Source of the DNA: Isoetes taiwanensis
Lineage: Eukaryota; Streptophyta; Lycopodiopsida; Isoetales; Isoetaceae
Assembly (NCBI GenBank): GCA_021234155.1
Contig: JAJEKV010000072.1
Location: 4,691,620 to 4,755,619, forward strand
Length of the DNA stretch: 64,000 nt
Reading direction: 5' to 3'
Positions 53,633-64,000 of the stretch are shown here, one piece after another. A model generated the notes under the pieces. That model was not told the origin of the DNA and searched no databases. It worked only from the letters and a program-made list of their open reading frames with translations. Positions within the stretch are counted from its first letter, which is position 1. Every line of letters begins with the position of its first letter. Position numbers and translations under genes: made by a program.

Positions 53633-53925
53633 ATCATGGTCTTCATCCTCTGATGAGAGTTCAACTCTAGGAGTGACCTCCTCTTCCCTTAGTGGTGTGT
53701 TCCTGGAGGAAAATAAACCACGTGACACAGTACCCGGAAAATTCGGAGGGACAGTGTTAAATGTAGGTGATGGGCCGTAGGATGATTGTGTTGACTAGGT
53801 GTCGTGTCAAACATTTCTCTTATTGCTGTTTGAAATTCTGCAAACCCATGTGTCACAACATTTATGGGAGGAGGTGGGGACCCTACAACATCGTCTTCAT
53901 TTGTGCATGGTAAGAAAAGTCATGG

Positions 53926-54420
53926 AGAATTTCACATTCTTGTGGGCGTGTTGCAGACCTTGTACTTGTTCCTGCTACAAATAGTGGGGGCAGTCTTTTT
54001 CGAAACATCTGTTGTGCTGCAGCATCCACAACAAGAGAATGGACATTTAGCGACGTGGGCTTGCGACGTCTGAGTCACATGACGTCGCAAATAACGTGAC
54101 CATGCGACGCCACGCGACCGCGTCGCAGAACACGCCGCGATGCGGCGGTGGTGCTTATCGCCCGACACCGCGGACGCGGGCGCATCCGTCCACGCCAGTG
54201 GGACGCTGCGCCCGAGGTGGGCGGCAGTGTTACGCCAGTGGACGCTATGACGTCGCGCCGCATGCGACGCGAGCGCTGATTTTGGCCCATCTGGGTGGCC
54301 CGGCGGTGGGCTTGGGCTGGACTGGTGGCGGCGCAGTGTCTCGCCAGTGGATGTTTTCTGGCGTGACGCCGCATGACGACGTCAGATATGTGACGCATGT
54401 GTGTAAAGGTGATATGACAC
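53926..54420. other. CpG- and ACGT-rich block
   Basis: From about 54050 the sequence becomes GC-rich with very frequent CG, GACGTC and GCGAC words (TGACGTCGCA, GCGACGCCACGCGACC), unlike any neighbour. Frames on both strands are open for 116 codons, as expected from stop-poor GC-rich DNA, and show no family. It may be a regulatory island or a foreign segment. Confidence 0.45.
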
Positions 54421-54562
54421 GCCAAGATGTATATGTGACGATGTGACGATATGACACGCCAAGACGTATATGTGACGTATATGACACGTCAGTATGTATA
54501 TGTGACGTATATGACACGTCAGTACGTATATGTGACGTATGTGTGACGTAGAAGGTCGCATA
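54421..54562. repeat. 30-bp minisatellite of ACGT/ACGTCA motifs
   Basis: About four units of GACACGYCARKAYGTATATG followed by TGACGTATAT, period about 30 bp. Each holds one TGACGT and one ACGTCA/ACGCCA element, so the block is an array of bZIP-type half sites. Confidence 0.85.
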
Positions 54563-54702
54563 TGACATATATTTTTTATACACGAAGGTTAATGGTTTTT
54601 TAGGATTATAAATTTAATACCTGTCTGATTGATACTTGTCTGAAAAAGACTCTGACGACCAACCTGCAGCTTCATTTAAGCGTGTTGCCTGCGCATGCAT
54701 CA

Positions 54703-55462
54703 TCACAGTAGATGTGCTACCGCTATAAATTGTTCATTATAAAACTGACGTTGTTCTGTGTCAAAATCTAGTTGTTCCAAGTTTACAATCCTTGAAGGTA
54801 ACTTGACAATAGGCTTGTTGTCAATCATTGTTGCTGAGAGAAGAACAGGATAAAGCCTTAAAATTTGTGCAAGAACATAAGAAAAATCCCACACTTTTAC
54901 CTTTTGTCCGCCGAAGCATTATAGTGTTTAATATGACTTGCAGCCGCTTGTACCCCATAAGATGGTTTCTTTGGATCTGATTCCTTATTTCATTGTTAAA
55001 TACAGTTCTGTCATCATAAGGATAATACCTTAAAAATCGAAAATAACTATAGAGATCGTCAATTTGGTTTTGAATTGGCGTTCCAGAAAGGCACCATCTT
55101 CGTTGTGCCCTTAAGCCCCAGCAAGCACGTGAACTTTTAGTGTGAGCATTTCTGATGGATTGAGCTTCATCCAGAATAATTCTAAGCCACCTAATGTTCG
55201 ACAGTGTGCCCCTTAGCCTGGGGGGCTGCTTCTTTTCATCCTCTTCAGATGGCTTCTGCAATTCAGAACAAATGGTTCCATATGTAGTAAGCACAATGTC
55301 GTGCTTACAAAGTTCAACAGAATTTATTCTTCTCTGATCTTCATGGTATATGTACACAGATAGCTTGACAGATGGTGCTACTTTTTCCTTCAATTCATGT
55401 TCCCATTGTTTTAAAAGCGATTTAGGGCAAACAATCAAGGTGCTCCTGCATTCTTCTACATT
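54703..55462 (-). pseudogene. CHR28-like SNF2 ATPase, 3' exons next to CACTA element 2
   Basis: The minus strand from 55462 reads VEECRSTLIVCPKSLLKQWE, VLTTYGTICSELQ, LRIILDEAQSIRNAHTKSSR, CLSGTPIQNQIDDLYSYFRF and NTIMLRRTKG, donor GTAAAAG at 54899. The next exon from 54833 joins in frame: TMIDNKPIVKLPSRIVNLEQ, LDFDTEQRQFYNE. The DEAQ box and the long MLRRTKG.MID.KPI.KLP segment are typical of the RAD5/RAD16-related CHR27/28 group, DNA-translocating chromatin remodellers linked to silencing. The frame ends at TGA 54703, probably a decay stop; the helicase C domain is not seen. The upstream part is across the CACTA element at 63213-63510. Confidence 0.88.
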
Positions 55463-55479
55463 CACAAGGCCCCCAAAAA

Positions 55480-56250
55480 ATAATCATTACTAGTTTTTCA
55501 CAACACTTTTTACATAAAACCACTAAAATAAAGTGATATTACTAAGTGGGTTAATGTGTTGAATAACCACTGCTAGTTACATACAGTGGTTCTTACTTAT
55601 AGTTTATTATTCTAGTTTGTTGCCATTGTTCACCTTCATGGTTCTTTATGGTAGTTTATTTGTTTGGTTGATAATAGTGCTTTGTTTTCAATATGTGGTA
55701 CCATTAATAATATAGATTATAAACCATTAGCAGAATTTGTTTTATCAAATGTGCAATCTAGTGTGGTTTCCAAAATAAGTTGTGTATATTTTTTCATAGG
55801 AATCAATGGTCTTCCATACAATGGAATGTGCCAGTTTTTTTATGTAAATATTATAGGCTAAAGGGTAATGATTTTGCCAACAAGATAGTAAGGGCTTGCA
55901 TCTTTGTATTAGAACAAATCGATAGTGCTTTCGACAATGTAATTACTACTGGTTTACTGATTAAGAAGGCATACTCAGCTTGAAAAACATTGCCACTATG
56001 AATACGTCATTATTATGAGTTTTTCCATTAAACGTTTAATGTTTTGTTATGTGGAATTGTTAGTGGTTTCCATCACATATTTAATGTTTTGTTATATGGA
56101 ATTGTTATTGGTTTCTATAACAAATTAAGAAAGGTTCGTTGTACATCCAACTATTGTTTTAGAAACAAAAAGACATAATGTATATGCAAGTTTAATCCAC
56201 CATATCAATATCAAGACATCAAATTGTTTTTTTTTATTAAAGGAGCATAC
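55480..56250. repeat. Left subterminal array of CACTA element 2
   Basis: TGGTTT, AACCACTG and TGTTTTGTTATATGG motifs repeated in both orientations. A 35-bp unit (TTTAATGTTTTGTTATRTGG with AATTGTTA) occurs twice near 56035-56110. Ends near the T-arm-like GGATTTGAACCC at 56290. Confidence 0.75.
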
Positions 56251-56759
56251 GTGTTTAAAACATTGATGATTGGTTTATTAAGTTCAAGGTGCCTAGGGAT
56301 TTGAACCCTAGCATTTCCATTTTTCCCAAAGAACAAAATGACTAGTCACTTCTTTACCCTTATTACTTTTGAATAGCATACAGAAACGCATTGGAGTGTT
56401 TTAAATGAGAAAATCTTCAACCAGCCATTTCCAAATGTTGCTAAACATAGGCAGCTGCTAGAAGAGATTATAGAGCTTTCAAAGGATTGAAAATAACCGC
56501 ATTAATAAGCCTTGCCATTCAACAATAGTTTGTTTAATGTCAATATCTATTTCATCTGTACTCTATATCCAAAACAGAAACTGAACTCAAAGGTTCTGCT
56601 CTCTTGGTAAGATGTATTTGAGAATTCACACTTTCATGGACGGACTGTGCCACTTTGGGTACTGTTTATGTCTGTGTATAAGCCATCAGAGTAAGCCATA
56701 ATATAAGCATACCAAGGAAGAGTCTCCACCGACGTAATAGAATTTATATGCGCAGTGAC

Positions 56760-58072
56760 CTGGGCCTAATAACACCACAGAAATAAATAAATAAAACATA
56801 CCTTGTTTTATTCTGGAAAGTAGCATGCTCAAATTGGTTAATCCCCAGTATATCTAACAATGGGGCAATAACCTTCAGCTTCCCAATTATACCTACACCA
56901 CAGAAATAAAAAATAAAACATATCCTTGTTTTACTCCGGAAAGCAGTGTGCCCAAATTGGTTAATCCCCAGTATATCTAACATTGGGGCAATAACCTTCA
57001 GCTTCTTGATTATATGTACACCCAGTTGAATGCGACGAATTGCACTAGTATGCACCCTTCCAGATATTACACGGCAATGTCAGAAATTCCTTTTCCTGAT
57101 TGCATCCCCAGTCCAGCTGTTTTGCCATATTGTAATTGGCCAGATACCATCCATTATCCTCCAAGAGAGCAAGAGTCATTGCAGACACCACGGAACGGGT
57201 ATCAACAGATTCAGTCATTATTTTGTTCATTAAGAGCCTCTTTTTCCAATGAGAGCCTGCAATAGAACCAGCTTCCTTAAACATCTAACATGCATTTCTT
57301 CACAAGGCTTTCACAAAGAAAGGCTATCCCAGACCTGTTGTCCCCCTACTGCCTCCATCTTCAAGTTCTAGCCCAACTGTGTTACTTAAAAAGCCTAACA
57401 CGCATATCCAAGAAGATGCAAAAACAATTCATAACCACAGAATTTTAGCAAGCACCCATCCCATAATGTTGGCAAGATTGCATAACAGCACGTGGCAAAA
57501 CAACATAAGTCACTTGTCTTCCAGGTTTGCATCATAGGACTGGACCACAACCTGAAACAATCCATTTATGAGAGACCCGTTTCACTAAATTTCAGATACT
57601 TAGAAAGAGATGCCATGCAATAAACTCTTGTTAGGAACAATTCTTGCTCTTGATTAAACCCCAATTGAGATGCAGATCCTTCACTATCTACATGTAAAAA
57701 TGAAACTGGTTTCCCACATCAAAATGGCGTATATATATCAACTTATACAACACCCAAGTACAGTCTATAAGCACCAATAAGCAAAGGTACAACAAATACC
57801 CGACTACGCCTGCATCTCCGTACATCATGAAAGTGTGCAACGGCATGTGGATCAAATCCCAAAACATGCATAATCTGCAAAAATATTTTATACCAAAAAG
57901 AGAGGAAGAATCAGTTGTTACTGCCCAAATTATGAGGAACTATTTGTCAAAGATCACTTCTCAGAAATGCCATCACAGCACATCACAAAACTTACCTCAT
58001 GAATCAGAATAACAGAAACCAGTGACTCGGCCTCTGGTACTGGGTAGGTTCTGCGTTTATTATTGTGCCATT
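56760..58072 (-). pseudogene. Captured leishmanolysin-like (peptidase M8) gene
   Basis: Minus-strand exons in order. About 58072-57996: YPVPEAESLVSVILIHE, donor GTAAGT. 57874-57800: IMHVLGFDPHAVAHFHDVRR. Joined they form HEIMH, the HExxH zinc motif, split by the intron. About 57551-57470: VVVQSYDANLEDK, then in another frame RQVTYVVLPRAVMQSCQHYG. About 57380-57330: GLELEDGGSRGTTG. 57263-57045: SHWKKRLLMNKIMTESVDTR, SVVSAMTLALLEDNGWYLAN, DWGCNQEKEFLTLPCNIWKG, AY then TAG, CNSSHSTGCTYNQEAEGYCP. The last exon's end is duplicated in tandem (period about 121 bp, 56770-57010). A frameshift and at least three stops (AY*, GD*, PE*) make it dead. M8 enzymes are secreted or membrane-bound zinc metalloproteases. 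Confidence 0.88.
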
Positions 58073-61000
58073 GCAATCTCAAACATGGTTTTTAGTCTGT
58101 TGGATATAAGTTTAATAAATAAAAGCTACTTCACGAAAATCAAATCAGGGTTAAAACACAAGAAAAGATATACTGACATTTACGACATTGAGATGAATGT
58201 CATTGTCACTTTCAAATACTTGACAAACAAGAGGTTCATGGCCTAAAATGTCTTGCAGATTGACGTGACTATGCACAGTTCTAAAGCATGGGACACTGTA
58301 TTTGCTTCATCAATGGATATGTCACTGGATCCGTTCTAGTATTATGTTACTTTGGGCAGCAAGAACTTTGTGAGGCTCAATTCTTGAGGATGTTAGAAAT
58401 ATTCATGTAAATGCTAGCAATAAAAGTCTCGTGTACAGAATAAGCCAAGAGTCTTACCACAAACTGTGGGAGCCAAATGCATAGATTATGCTGGTACTGT
58501 GAAGAATAACTTGGAGCAAGGCCATTTGCACTGCGCCACAATTAAAGAGCGTAATGCCCTGGGAAATGGTTTTCTGTCAAATGGCAAATACAATTAGAAT
58601 GGCACATGAAATCTCGTTGTGGAAAAAAAATTCATATACAATACAATATATAACCTTTTAAGAAATTAAAAGGCTCATTCATCTCGATCTTTAAAACAGT
58701 TGCAGCCCTCGTATTGGCTTCTGCTCATCTCCACCACATCATTGGCATTATAAAAAACAAACTCTGTCGCACCACCAATTAGGCATATGTTTAAGTTAAA
58801 ACAAAGCAATGTACTAAAAAATGTGCCAGAAACAGACCAAGGTTTTTAAGATTCGAAGACTTACTGAAAGTGTCGCCCACTTTGAAGATCTCGCCTGAAT
58901 CCTATGCCGAGTAGTTTCAGACCAGCCAGAGATTCCTCCCACAACGTGTTCTATGCTCTGGGAGATCTGTAAAATCATATCTTTGTGGCACATTTGGAAC
59001 GACGATGCACCAGGCAGAATGCCGATATAGAATAAACAGAAAGAAGGACCATGAATATCAGAATAGTAGAAATTGCCTTCATCTCCACCAGCGGCATCTG
59101 TAATGTTAAACGGTCTCCCCTGACCGGCCGCCCGCCTCCCTCCTGCCCTAATTTTTTCCTCTCAAACCGTGGCCTTCGATTCTATCTCCACCGAGACTCA
59201 ATCAGCTACTTTGGCCTTTTTTGTGCATTTCCTTAGGTAAGGGAATTATTTTTTCTTGCACTATGTTGATTTTGCCGCTCCTCAATCATACAAATAAGAC
59301 ATGCACATGTTGTAGCGGGTAAAGCATGACCGAAAGAGATTTTGTGGCACCTCTAGATAGGCAAATTCATCTCGCTACAACGTATTCATAGGTTTATTGG
59401 TTTATTGTGGTAAAAGTACTAGGCAATGCATAGTCGGAAGAGATTCCAGCCTTTAATTTTTTTTGGTAAGAGGGAAATGAAGTGTGGGTTAAAATCTCTT
59501 TTCAGAGTGAAGAATGCGAAAAAATGTTGAGGACATGAGATTCATGCAAAATGAATGCAGCCAGTTTTAGATCCCAGACCTGGCACAAAAGGGTACACCA
59601 TCTTTCTCCAAAGGAACTACATATCCTCAAGATTTCAAATTGTCAATTACTACATATATAATGTCAATAACACATATAACAGATAAGTTGGGTCACCAAT
59701 TTGTCTGGCGTGTATTTTCGTGACGACATCTGTCATTCCACAATAACGTAGAATGGAAGTCAAGTGCTCCATTCCGCCAACCAGTAGATAGTCGGTAACT
59801 TAGGTTTGATTTAGAGGTTCTTGGAGTGTCGTTGTATTGCAGCTCGTTACAGCTCTCGATTATATGGAACCGAGTAAAGCAGATCTATGCAAAAATAGCA
59901 TGAATATGTAGGACTGAATGGAACGACATCAAACTATGCATGGACCAGATCTGTGTGAAAAGGATAGATCTGTTTTAAAACTCGCTATATCTAAGAACCC
60001 CTAATCCACTCAAACCTGCACAAAACTCACTCCCCAACTTCCCTATTGTAGGGTAATGGCATTTGATCTATTAATCAGACGTATTTTGACCTACATCATT
60101 TACGTTCAATATACATAAATTAATCATAGTAGTACTTATCCACTATCAAGATGTAGACTTTGGAATAAAGCTTCAATGCTTATGTATAGGGGAATGGCAT
60201 TTGGGGTGGCTTGGGATGCCATTTCCTATTTATTTGGTGGTTGCTGCAACTCGTGACAGCAGAGAGCAGCCCATCGGATCCTATCCCCTTTTATCTCCCC
60301 TTTTAAACACCAACACAGTGCTTAATGCTTGGTGCTCGTTGAAATGAGAAGTACTGCAGGAATAAATAACGTTCCGACTTCCATGTCTCTACTTAATAAT
60401 AGCTCATATCTCTTGCTCTACTGAAGATAGTAATAAACATTAGTAGAAGAAGAAGAAGAAGAGATTTTAACGTCATGCCACAAGGTAGCGTCCTATCGGA
60501 CATGTGACACTTTACAACACACCCAGATGGGTCCTGCCCCCACCACTTTACATTGCTGAAGTGGGTCCTTCCCCCACCAACTTTACATTGCATGGCCACT
60601 TTCACAACGAGGCGTTGAACCCGTGACCTTGGGTATTAGTAATATAGTGCTTTTGTGAGGCCAACTTAATACTTAAGCAGTAGAATTATTTTAACCTATG
60701 GTTTTTTGCCAAAGAAGATGCGTCAAAATTTTTGGTTTCCCATAGGTAATTCCCAGGGGGAGGAGGAGCATAAAATTTGGATCTAACACAGGGTACTGAG
60801 GCAAATGGATTCTATAATACAGAACTTGCACCTCCCAAACATTGAACAAGCAAGTAAGACCGTGTTATTGCTTCATTTTTGCAAAACTCGGCCGAAATCT
60901 CTTAAAAACGTCCTATGTATATACAATAAGTCATCGTTTGGGTCTTAACTTTGGCAGGTGATTGGCCTTGATCCTTAACACCTATTAACTGCCATGACAT

Positions 61001-61180
61001 ATGCATCCATGTTGTTGTTTGTGTTGTTAAGAAAGAACCTACATTATGATACTTTTTATCCTTGATAGCCAAAAGCCTCAGTAAAAAAAAGATGCAAATG
61101 CTAATGATCCAAAGAATATGGAAACCTGTTGAAACTATAAAGAGGGCTACAAGCCAATGTGGTCAAACTTTAAGAATTGT
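58073..61180 (-). other. CACTA element 2 interior, exon-like scraps only
   Basis: Short coding-like patches on the minus strand: about 58990-58870 VVGGISGWSETTRHRIQARS then a GTAAGTC donor; about 58780-58690 LIGGATEFVFYNANDVVEMS then RSQYEGC, faintly phytocyanin-like. None can be named. 60393-60680 has an AGGTCACGGGTTCAACGCC B-box-like motif (minus strand, near 60620) and may be a SINE remnant. The rest is AT-rich. Confidence 0.35.
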
Positions 61181-61185
61181 TGTGG

Positions 61186-62385
61186 AATCTTAGAATTTTG
61201 GAATCTACAGTAGTTTAGGAAAATCTAACGGAATCTTCATGGGATCTAAGAGAATCTAGGGGAATCTCAAAAGAATATTAAGGAATTGCAAGAATCTCAA
61301 GAGAATCTTTGGAAATGTATGGGAATTTAAGGGAATCTTTATAACATCTTTGAGAATCTATGGGAATATTGATTGAATCTCGAAGAATCTAGGGGAATCT
61401 TCATAGAATCTAAAGGAATCCAAGGGAACTTACATAGAAACTAGGGGAATCTTCATAGAATCTATAAGAATCCAAAGGAATCTTGGAGAATCTAGAGGAA
61501 TCTTGGGATATTCTTCGGAACCTAAGGGAATTTTAGGAGAATCTTCAGGAATCTATTTGAGTCTAAAGAGAATTTTTGGAATCTAATGGAATTTTGATAA
61601 TATATATGAGAATCTAATGGAATCCTTATAGAATCTTAGGGAATCTAGGGGAAGCTTTATAGAATCTACCAGAATCTAGACGAATTCTCATAAGATATTT
61701 GAGAATCTAGGGGAATCTTCATGGAATCTTTGGTAATCTAGGGGAATCTTCATAATATCTTTGAGAATCTATGAGAATCTTAAGGAAATCCTGGAGAACC
61801 TATGGGAATCCTCGTAGAATCTAAGCTAATCCAAGAGAATCTACATAAAATCTTGGGGAATCTAGAGGAATCTTGGGATAATTTTTGGGAACCTAGGGAA
61901 ATCTTAAGAGAATATTAGAGAATCTATGAGAATTTTAAGAGAATCTTCTAGAATCTAGAGGAATCTAAAGAAATTTTCATAAAATCTTTAAGGGCCCAGG
62001 AGAATCTTCATGGAATCTGGGAGGATCTAGAGGAATCTTCATAGAATCGAAAGGAATCTAGGGGAATTTTCATAAAATATTTGAGAATTTAAAAGAATTT
62101 TGATGGAATCTTCATAATCTAAGGTAATCTTCATAGAATCTAAGGGAATATAGGAGAACCTACATAGAATCTTAAAGAATCTAGAGGAATCTTGGGATAA
62201 TCTTTGGAAATTTAGGATAATCTTAAAAGAATCTTGGGGAACTCTTAAGAATCCTTATCGAATCTTAGGGAATTTATGGGAATCTTTGTATAATCTTATG
62301 AAATCTATGAAAAGTTTTAGAATCCTAGGGAATTCAAGACAACTGTAATGAAATTTCAAGGGAACAAGGAAATCTTGGAGAAATC
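61186..62385. repeat. 1.2-kb degenerate GAATCT satellite
   Basis: Nearly the whole stretch is made of GGAATCT, AGAATCT and TAGGGGAATCTTCATAGAAT-type words at 9-13 bp spacing, with a longer loose unit AATCTAGGGGAATCTTCATA (about 30-33 bp) recurring. Heavily mutated, no reading frames. It lies inside CACTA element 2. Confidence 0.92.
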
Positions 62386-63190
62386 CAAGTAAAATTTTGT
62401 ACTGCATTATCTTTTGCAAGCCCTAAACTTAACAATTTCTTGTGTCTATATATGAATATTTTCCTCCATAAGCAAATATGTTTACATGTTACATGCTGAT
62501 GAGTGTGACAAAGCAAAATTTTATTGTCAAAAACAACATCTCTTTAATCATGTGCATCAATAATAGGTGTTCTACGGTATGATCTCCACGAGCGACACAC
62601 TTTTATTTTCATCTAAAAGGTTCATAAATTCATATTTTTTAAATGCATAAATTCACAAGCACCATATATCTATATCTTATGAGTATTGTACTCTATAAGC
62701 AAAATGTGTTAACATCCTACGTGTTTGTAAGTGCAACAACGCAAAATCTCATTGTCAAATAAGATCTCTTTAATTATGCATCAACATTAGATAAGCAACT
62801 GGATTTTTTATTATTGAGCTAGATGATTGTTGATACACCATGGCATAATAAATCATTAGTGATTGCAAGGATCATATTATCATCCATGGATCTTGAACAC
62901 AACGTATTGATCTTCAAATCATTTCATTCATTTAAAGATCTTAAGAAACTATTACTAGCTTTAATAAACCACTACTACTTTTAGTTTGTATTGAAATGGT
63001 CTCATAAACTATGACTAGTTTTAGCAAACCACTATCTTATCAGTAATTGGCATTAATAACCATGTGGCAAACCACTATTCATTTTGATAAACCACTATAA
63101 CATGTGGTTTTCTTCTATCAAATAATTTGTTGTACAAAAAACCATGTCTATCATGGTTTTTAGATTGTCTGATACTATTTTTATATGGCA
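62386..63190. repeat. Right interior and subterminal array of CACTA element 2
   Basis: 62386-62850 is AT-rich with an imperfect repeat (CTTTAAT.ATG.GCATCAA near 62540 and 62765; AAGCAAA(A)TRTGTT near 62470 and 62697). From 62860 the AACCACTA/TAAACCACTATC subterminal motifs take over up to the right terminus. Confidence 0.7.
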
Positions 63191-63212
63191 GTTCATTTTT
63201 GGGCGCCTTGTG

Positions 63213-63510
63213 ATTGTATCTTTGACGTTTTGGCGGTCTAGCCTTCAAAATCAAAGCAATTGCAGAGATTGTCTTTCCAAATCCCTGATAATTTGATAAT
63301 TATAAACATATGAGTTCCCCGACAATCTGCCCTGAGTTCAGATTTCTCCATCCAAGCAAGGGCAATACGCTATATTACATCCCAACCATGTCAATTGCAG
63401 CTATAAAATATGAAATAATAATATATCTAGTCATACCTGGTGCTTCAGAAGTTCTATTGTTATCAGGTCATTGTCTAGATTTGCTTCTTCATCTCTGCGC
63501 AATTGTATTC
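63213..63510 (-). pseudogene. CHR28-like SNF2 ATPase, 5' exons
   Basis: About 63510-63437 reads RRDEEANLDNDLITIELLKH then Q, donor GTATGAC. 63369 to about 63306 reads RIALAWMEKSELRADCRGTH. The exon from 63284 (acceptor TTATCAG) reads GFGKTISAIALILKARPPKR then QRYN, where GFGKT is the Walker A loop. It then continues across the CACTA element at 55462 (VEECRSTL). The usual order in CHR28-type proteins is LLKHQ, RIALAWM, GGILADDQGLGKT; here the GILADDQ piece is lost between the last two exons, so the gene was already damaged or has an unseen small exon. Confidence 0.82.
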
Positions 63511-64000
63511 TAATATTCTAACCAATTTATCGGTCGGTTATGAATGGCTAATATGGGATCAGGTGCACAAATGAGTCTCGACTTGTAGGCTGCGGCGAAT
63601 GCATTCTTATCAAGTTCGACCACCGCAAATAATCTCGGTGGACGAAGATATTCGTAGTTTTCCGATGGGGGTTGGCAAGGAGTATAGAAAATGATCGCGT
63701 CATCTTTCGTGAGAGCTTGGATTCACATTTGATCTTGAGCCATGCGTGCCACAAAAGTTCACCTAGAGGATATTATGCTAGACACTCCACCGGATATTTA
63801 CGTGGTGGATCTAGTTGGCTCTCGAGATAGTGTAGATTGGTTAGATAAGAAAGTCCTTGAGACCGGCATTTCATTTCGTGCTTGTGCAACCAAGTGGGCA
63901 GCTTGATTTGATAAGCGATTAGCGTTGGATTTTTGTTTTATTTCGTCATTCCAAAAATCAATGAAGCACATTTGCCTTATGATGGAATTGTGGAGAAAAA
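63511..64000 (-). other. Window end, possible further exon
   Basis: The minus strand at about 63700-63530 reads DAIIFYTPCQPPSENYEYLR and VVELDKNAFAAAYKSRLICA without a stop for roughly 60 codons. It may be another captured or host exon. Nothing identifiable beyond 63760. Confidence 0.3.

Larger units (their letters stand above)
50613..53925 (-). pseudogene. DUF7869-like gene I, N-terminal exon, split by hAT element 2
   Basis: The part at 53925-53633 reads INVVTHGFAEFQTAIREMFD, then after a frame change NFPGTVSRGLFSSRNTPLRE and EEEVTPRVELSSEDEDHD. The hAT element (51336-53632) interrupts here. The rest (51335-50613) continues in the same frame: KEQRDYMFSNQSSKKFKVDF, ACSCVRRRN, TTCCSLGCISKFNMAKLRAI, YHLTDNITKKDVFKEYKETC and MSVCSTCAELKNKKETARTE, then donor GTAAGT at 50612. 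Cys-rich N-terminal motifs and the SVCSTCAELK box fit the family seen in gene II (SKCDTCEV). The next visible exon is at 39770, but the codon phases do not match, so an exon is probably missing. Confidence 0.65.
55463..63212. mobile_element. CACTA-like element 2 inserted in the SNF2 exon
   Basis: 7750 bp. Left end CACAAGGCCCCCAAAAAAT; right end, inverted, CACAAGGCGCCCAAAAATG. ATT is duplicated at 55460-55462 and 63213-63215. Subterminal AACCAC/GTGGTT arrays lie at 55480-56250 and 62860-63190. Removing the element plus one ATT rejoins ...KRQRYN with VEECRSTL in frame in the host SNF2 gene, which proves the boundaries. Cargo: a leishmanolysin (M8) pseudogene on the minus strand, unidentified exon-like pieces and a GAATCT satellite. 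No transposase seen. Confidence 0.93.

Noticed and set aside
58690-58780. Phytocyanin exon
   Set aside because: NANDVVEMSRSQYEGC is suggestive, but the His/Cys copper ligand exon was not found.

Overview
This is nuclear DNA of a land plant, most likely a fern or another seedless plant with a large, repeat-rich genome. The signs are split genes with GT/AG introns and TACTAAC-type branch points, plant PLS-class PPR sequence, PEAPOD/TIFY4, THO2 and CHR28-like SNF2 exons, and a tRNAiMet-primed chromovirus. Nothing looks prokaryotic or organellar. Almost every host gene seen is broken, and most of the window is transposons inside transposons.

Layout. 1-2593: two LINE-type reverse transcriptase relics (minus strand), the second split by a 321-bp MITE. 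2594-17098: a 14.5-kb Ty3/gypsy chromovirus with both LTRs, tRNAiMet primer site, polypurine tract and a perfect TCTTC target duplication. Upstream of its decayed gag-pol it carries three extra reading frames. The first ends in a complete, indel-free histone H3 fold fused to about 320 unrelated residues. 17104-21472: LINE 3' ends, a dispersed CTATG..CATAG palindrome family and tandem repeats. 21473-24640: PPR pseudogene. 27006-28218: DNA N4/N6-methylase-like relic with a LINE inserted in it. 30587-31319: kinase glycine-loop exon joined to a repeat-rich tail with a membrane segment. 32135-37628: CACTA-like element 1, carrying exons of a PEAPOD/TIFY4 gene and of THO2, and a nested tRNA-derived SINE.

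37984-53925 (minus strand): two diverged genes of a DUF7869-like, transposase-like family. Gene II (39.8-42.0 kb) lies between the two halves of gene I, and a 2.3-kb hAT element carrying a glutamine amidotransferase pseudogene splits gene I's N-terminal exon. The 43.0-48.35 kb stretch is distinctive: 14 copies of a GC-rich palindrome (core AATTGGGCGGGCGCCCAATT) whose flanking arms differ between copies yet usually stay complementary; a spliced gene with a basic tail; and three small paralogous genes that share a CCAATAAT / CATCAATAATT / TATAAA promoter module.

54703-63510 (minus strand): a CHR28-like SNF2 ATPase gene split within an exon by a 7.75-kb CACTA-like element (55463-63212). Deleting the element and one ATT copy restores the frame exactly. 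That element carries a leishmanolysin (M8) pseudogene and a 1.2-kb GAATCT satellite.

How it fits together: host genes (SNF2, PPR, methylase) and selfish genes are progressively interrupted, while CACTA and hAT elements pick up host exons. The strongest candidates for something new are the histone-H3-bearing retrotransposon and the palindrome plus small-paralogue cluster. All domain names come from reading translations by eye; no database search was run.
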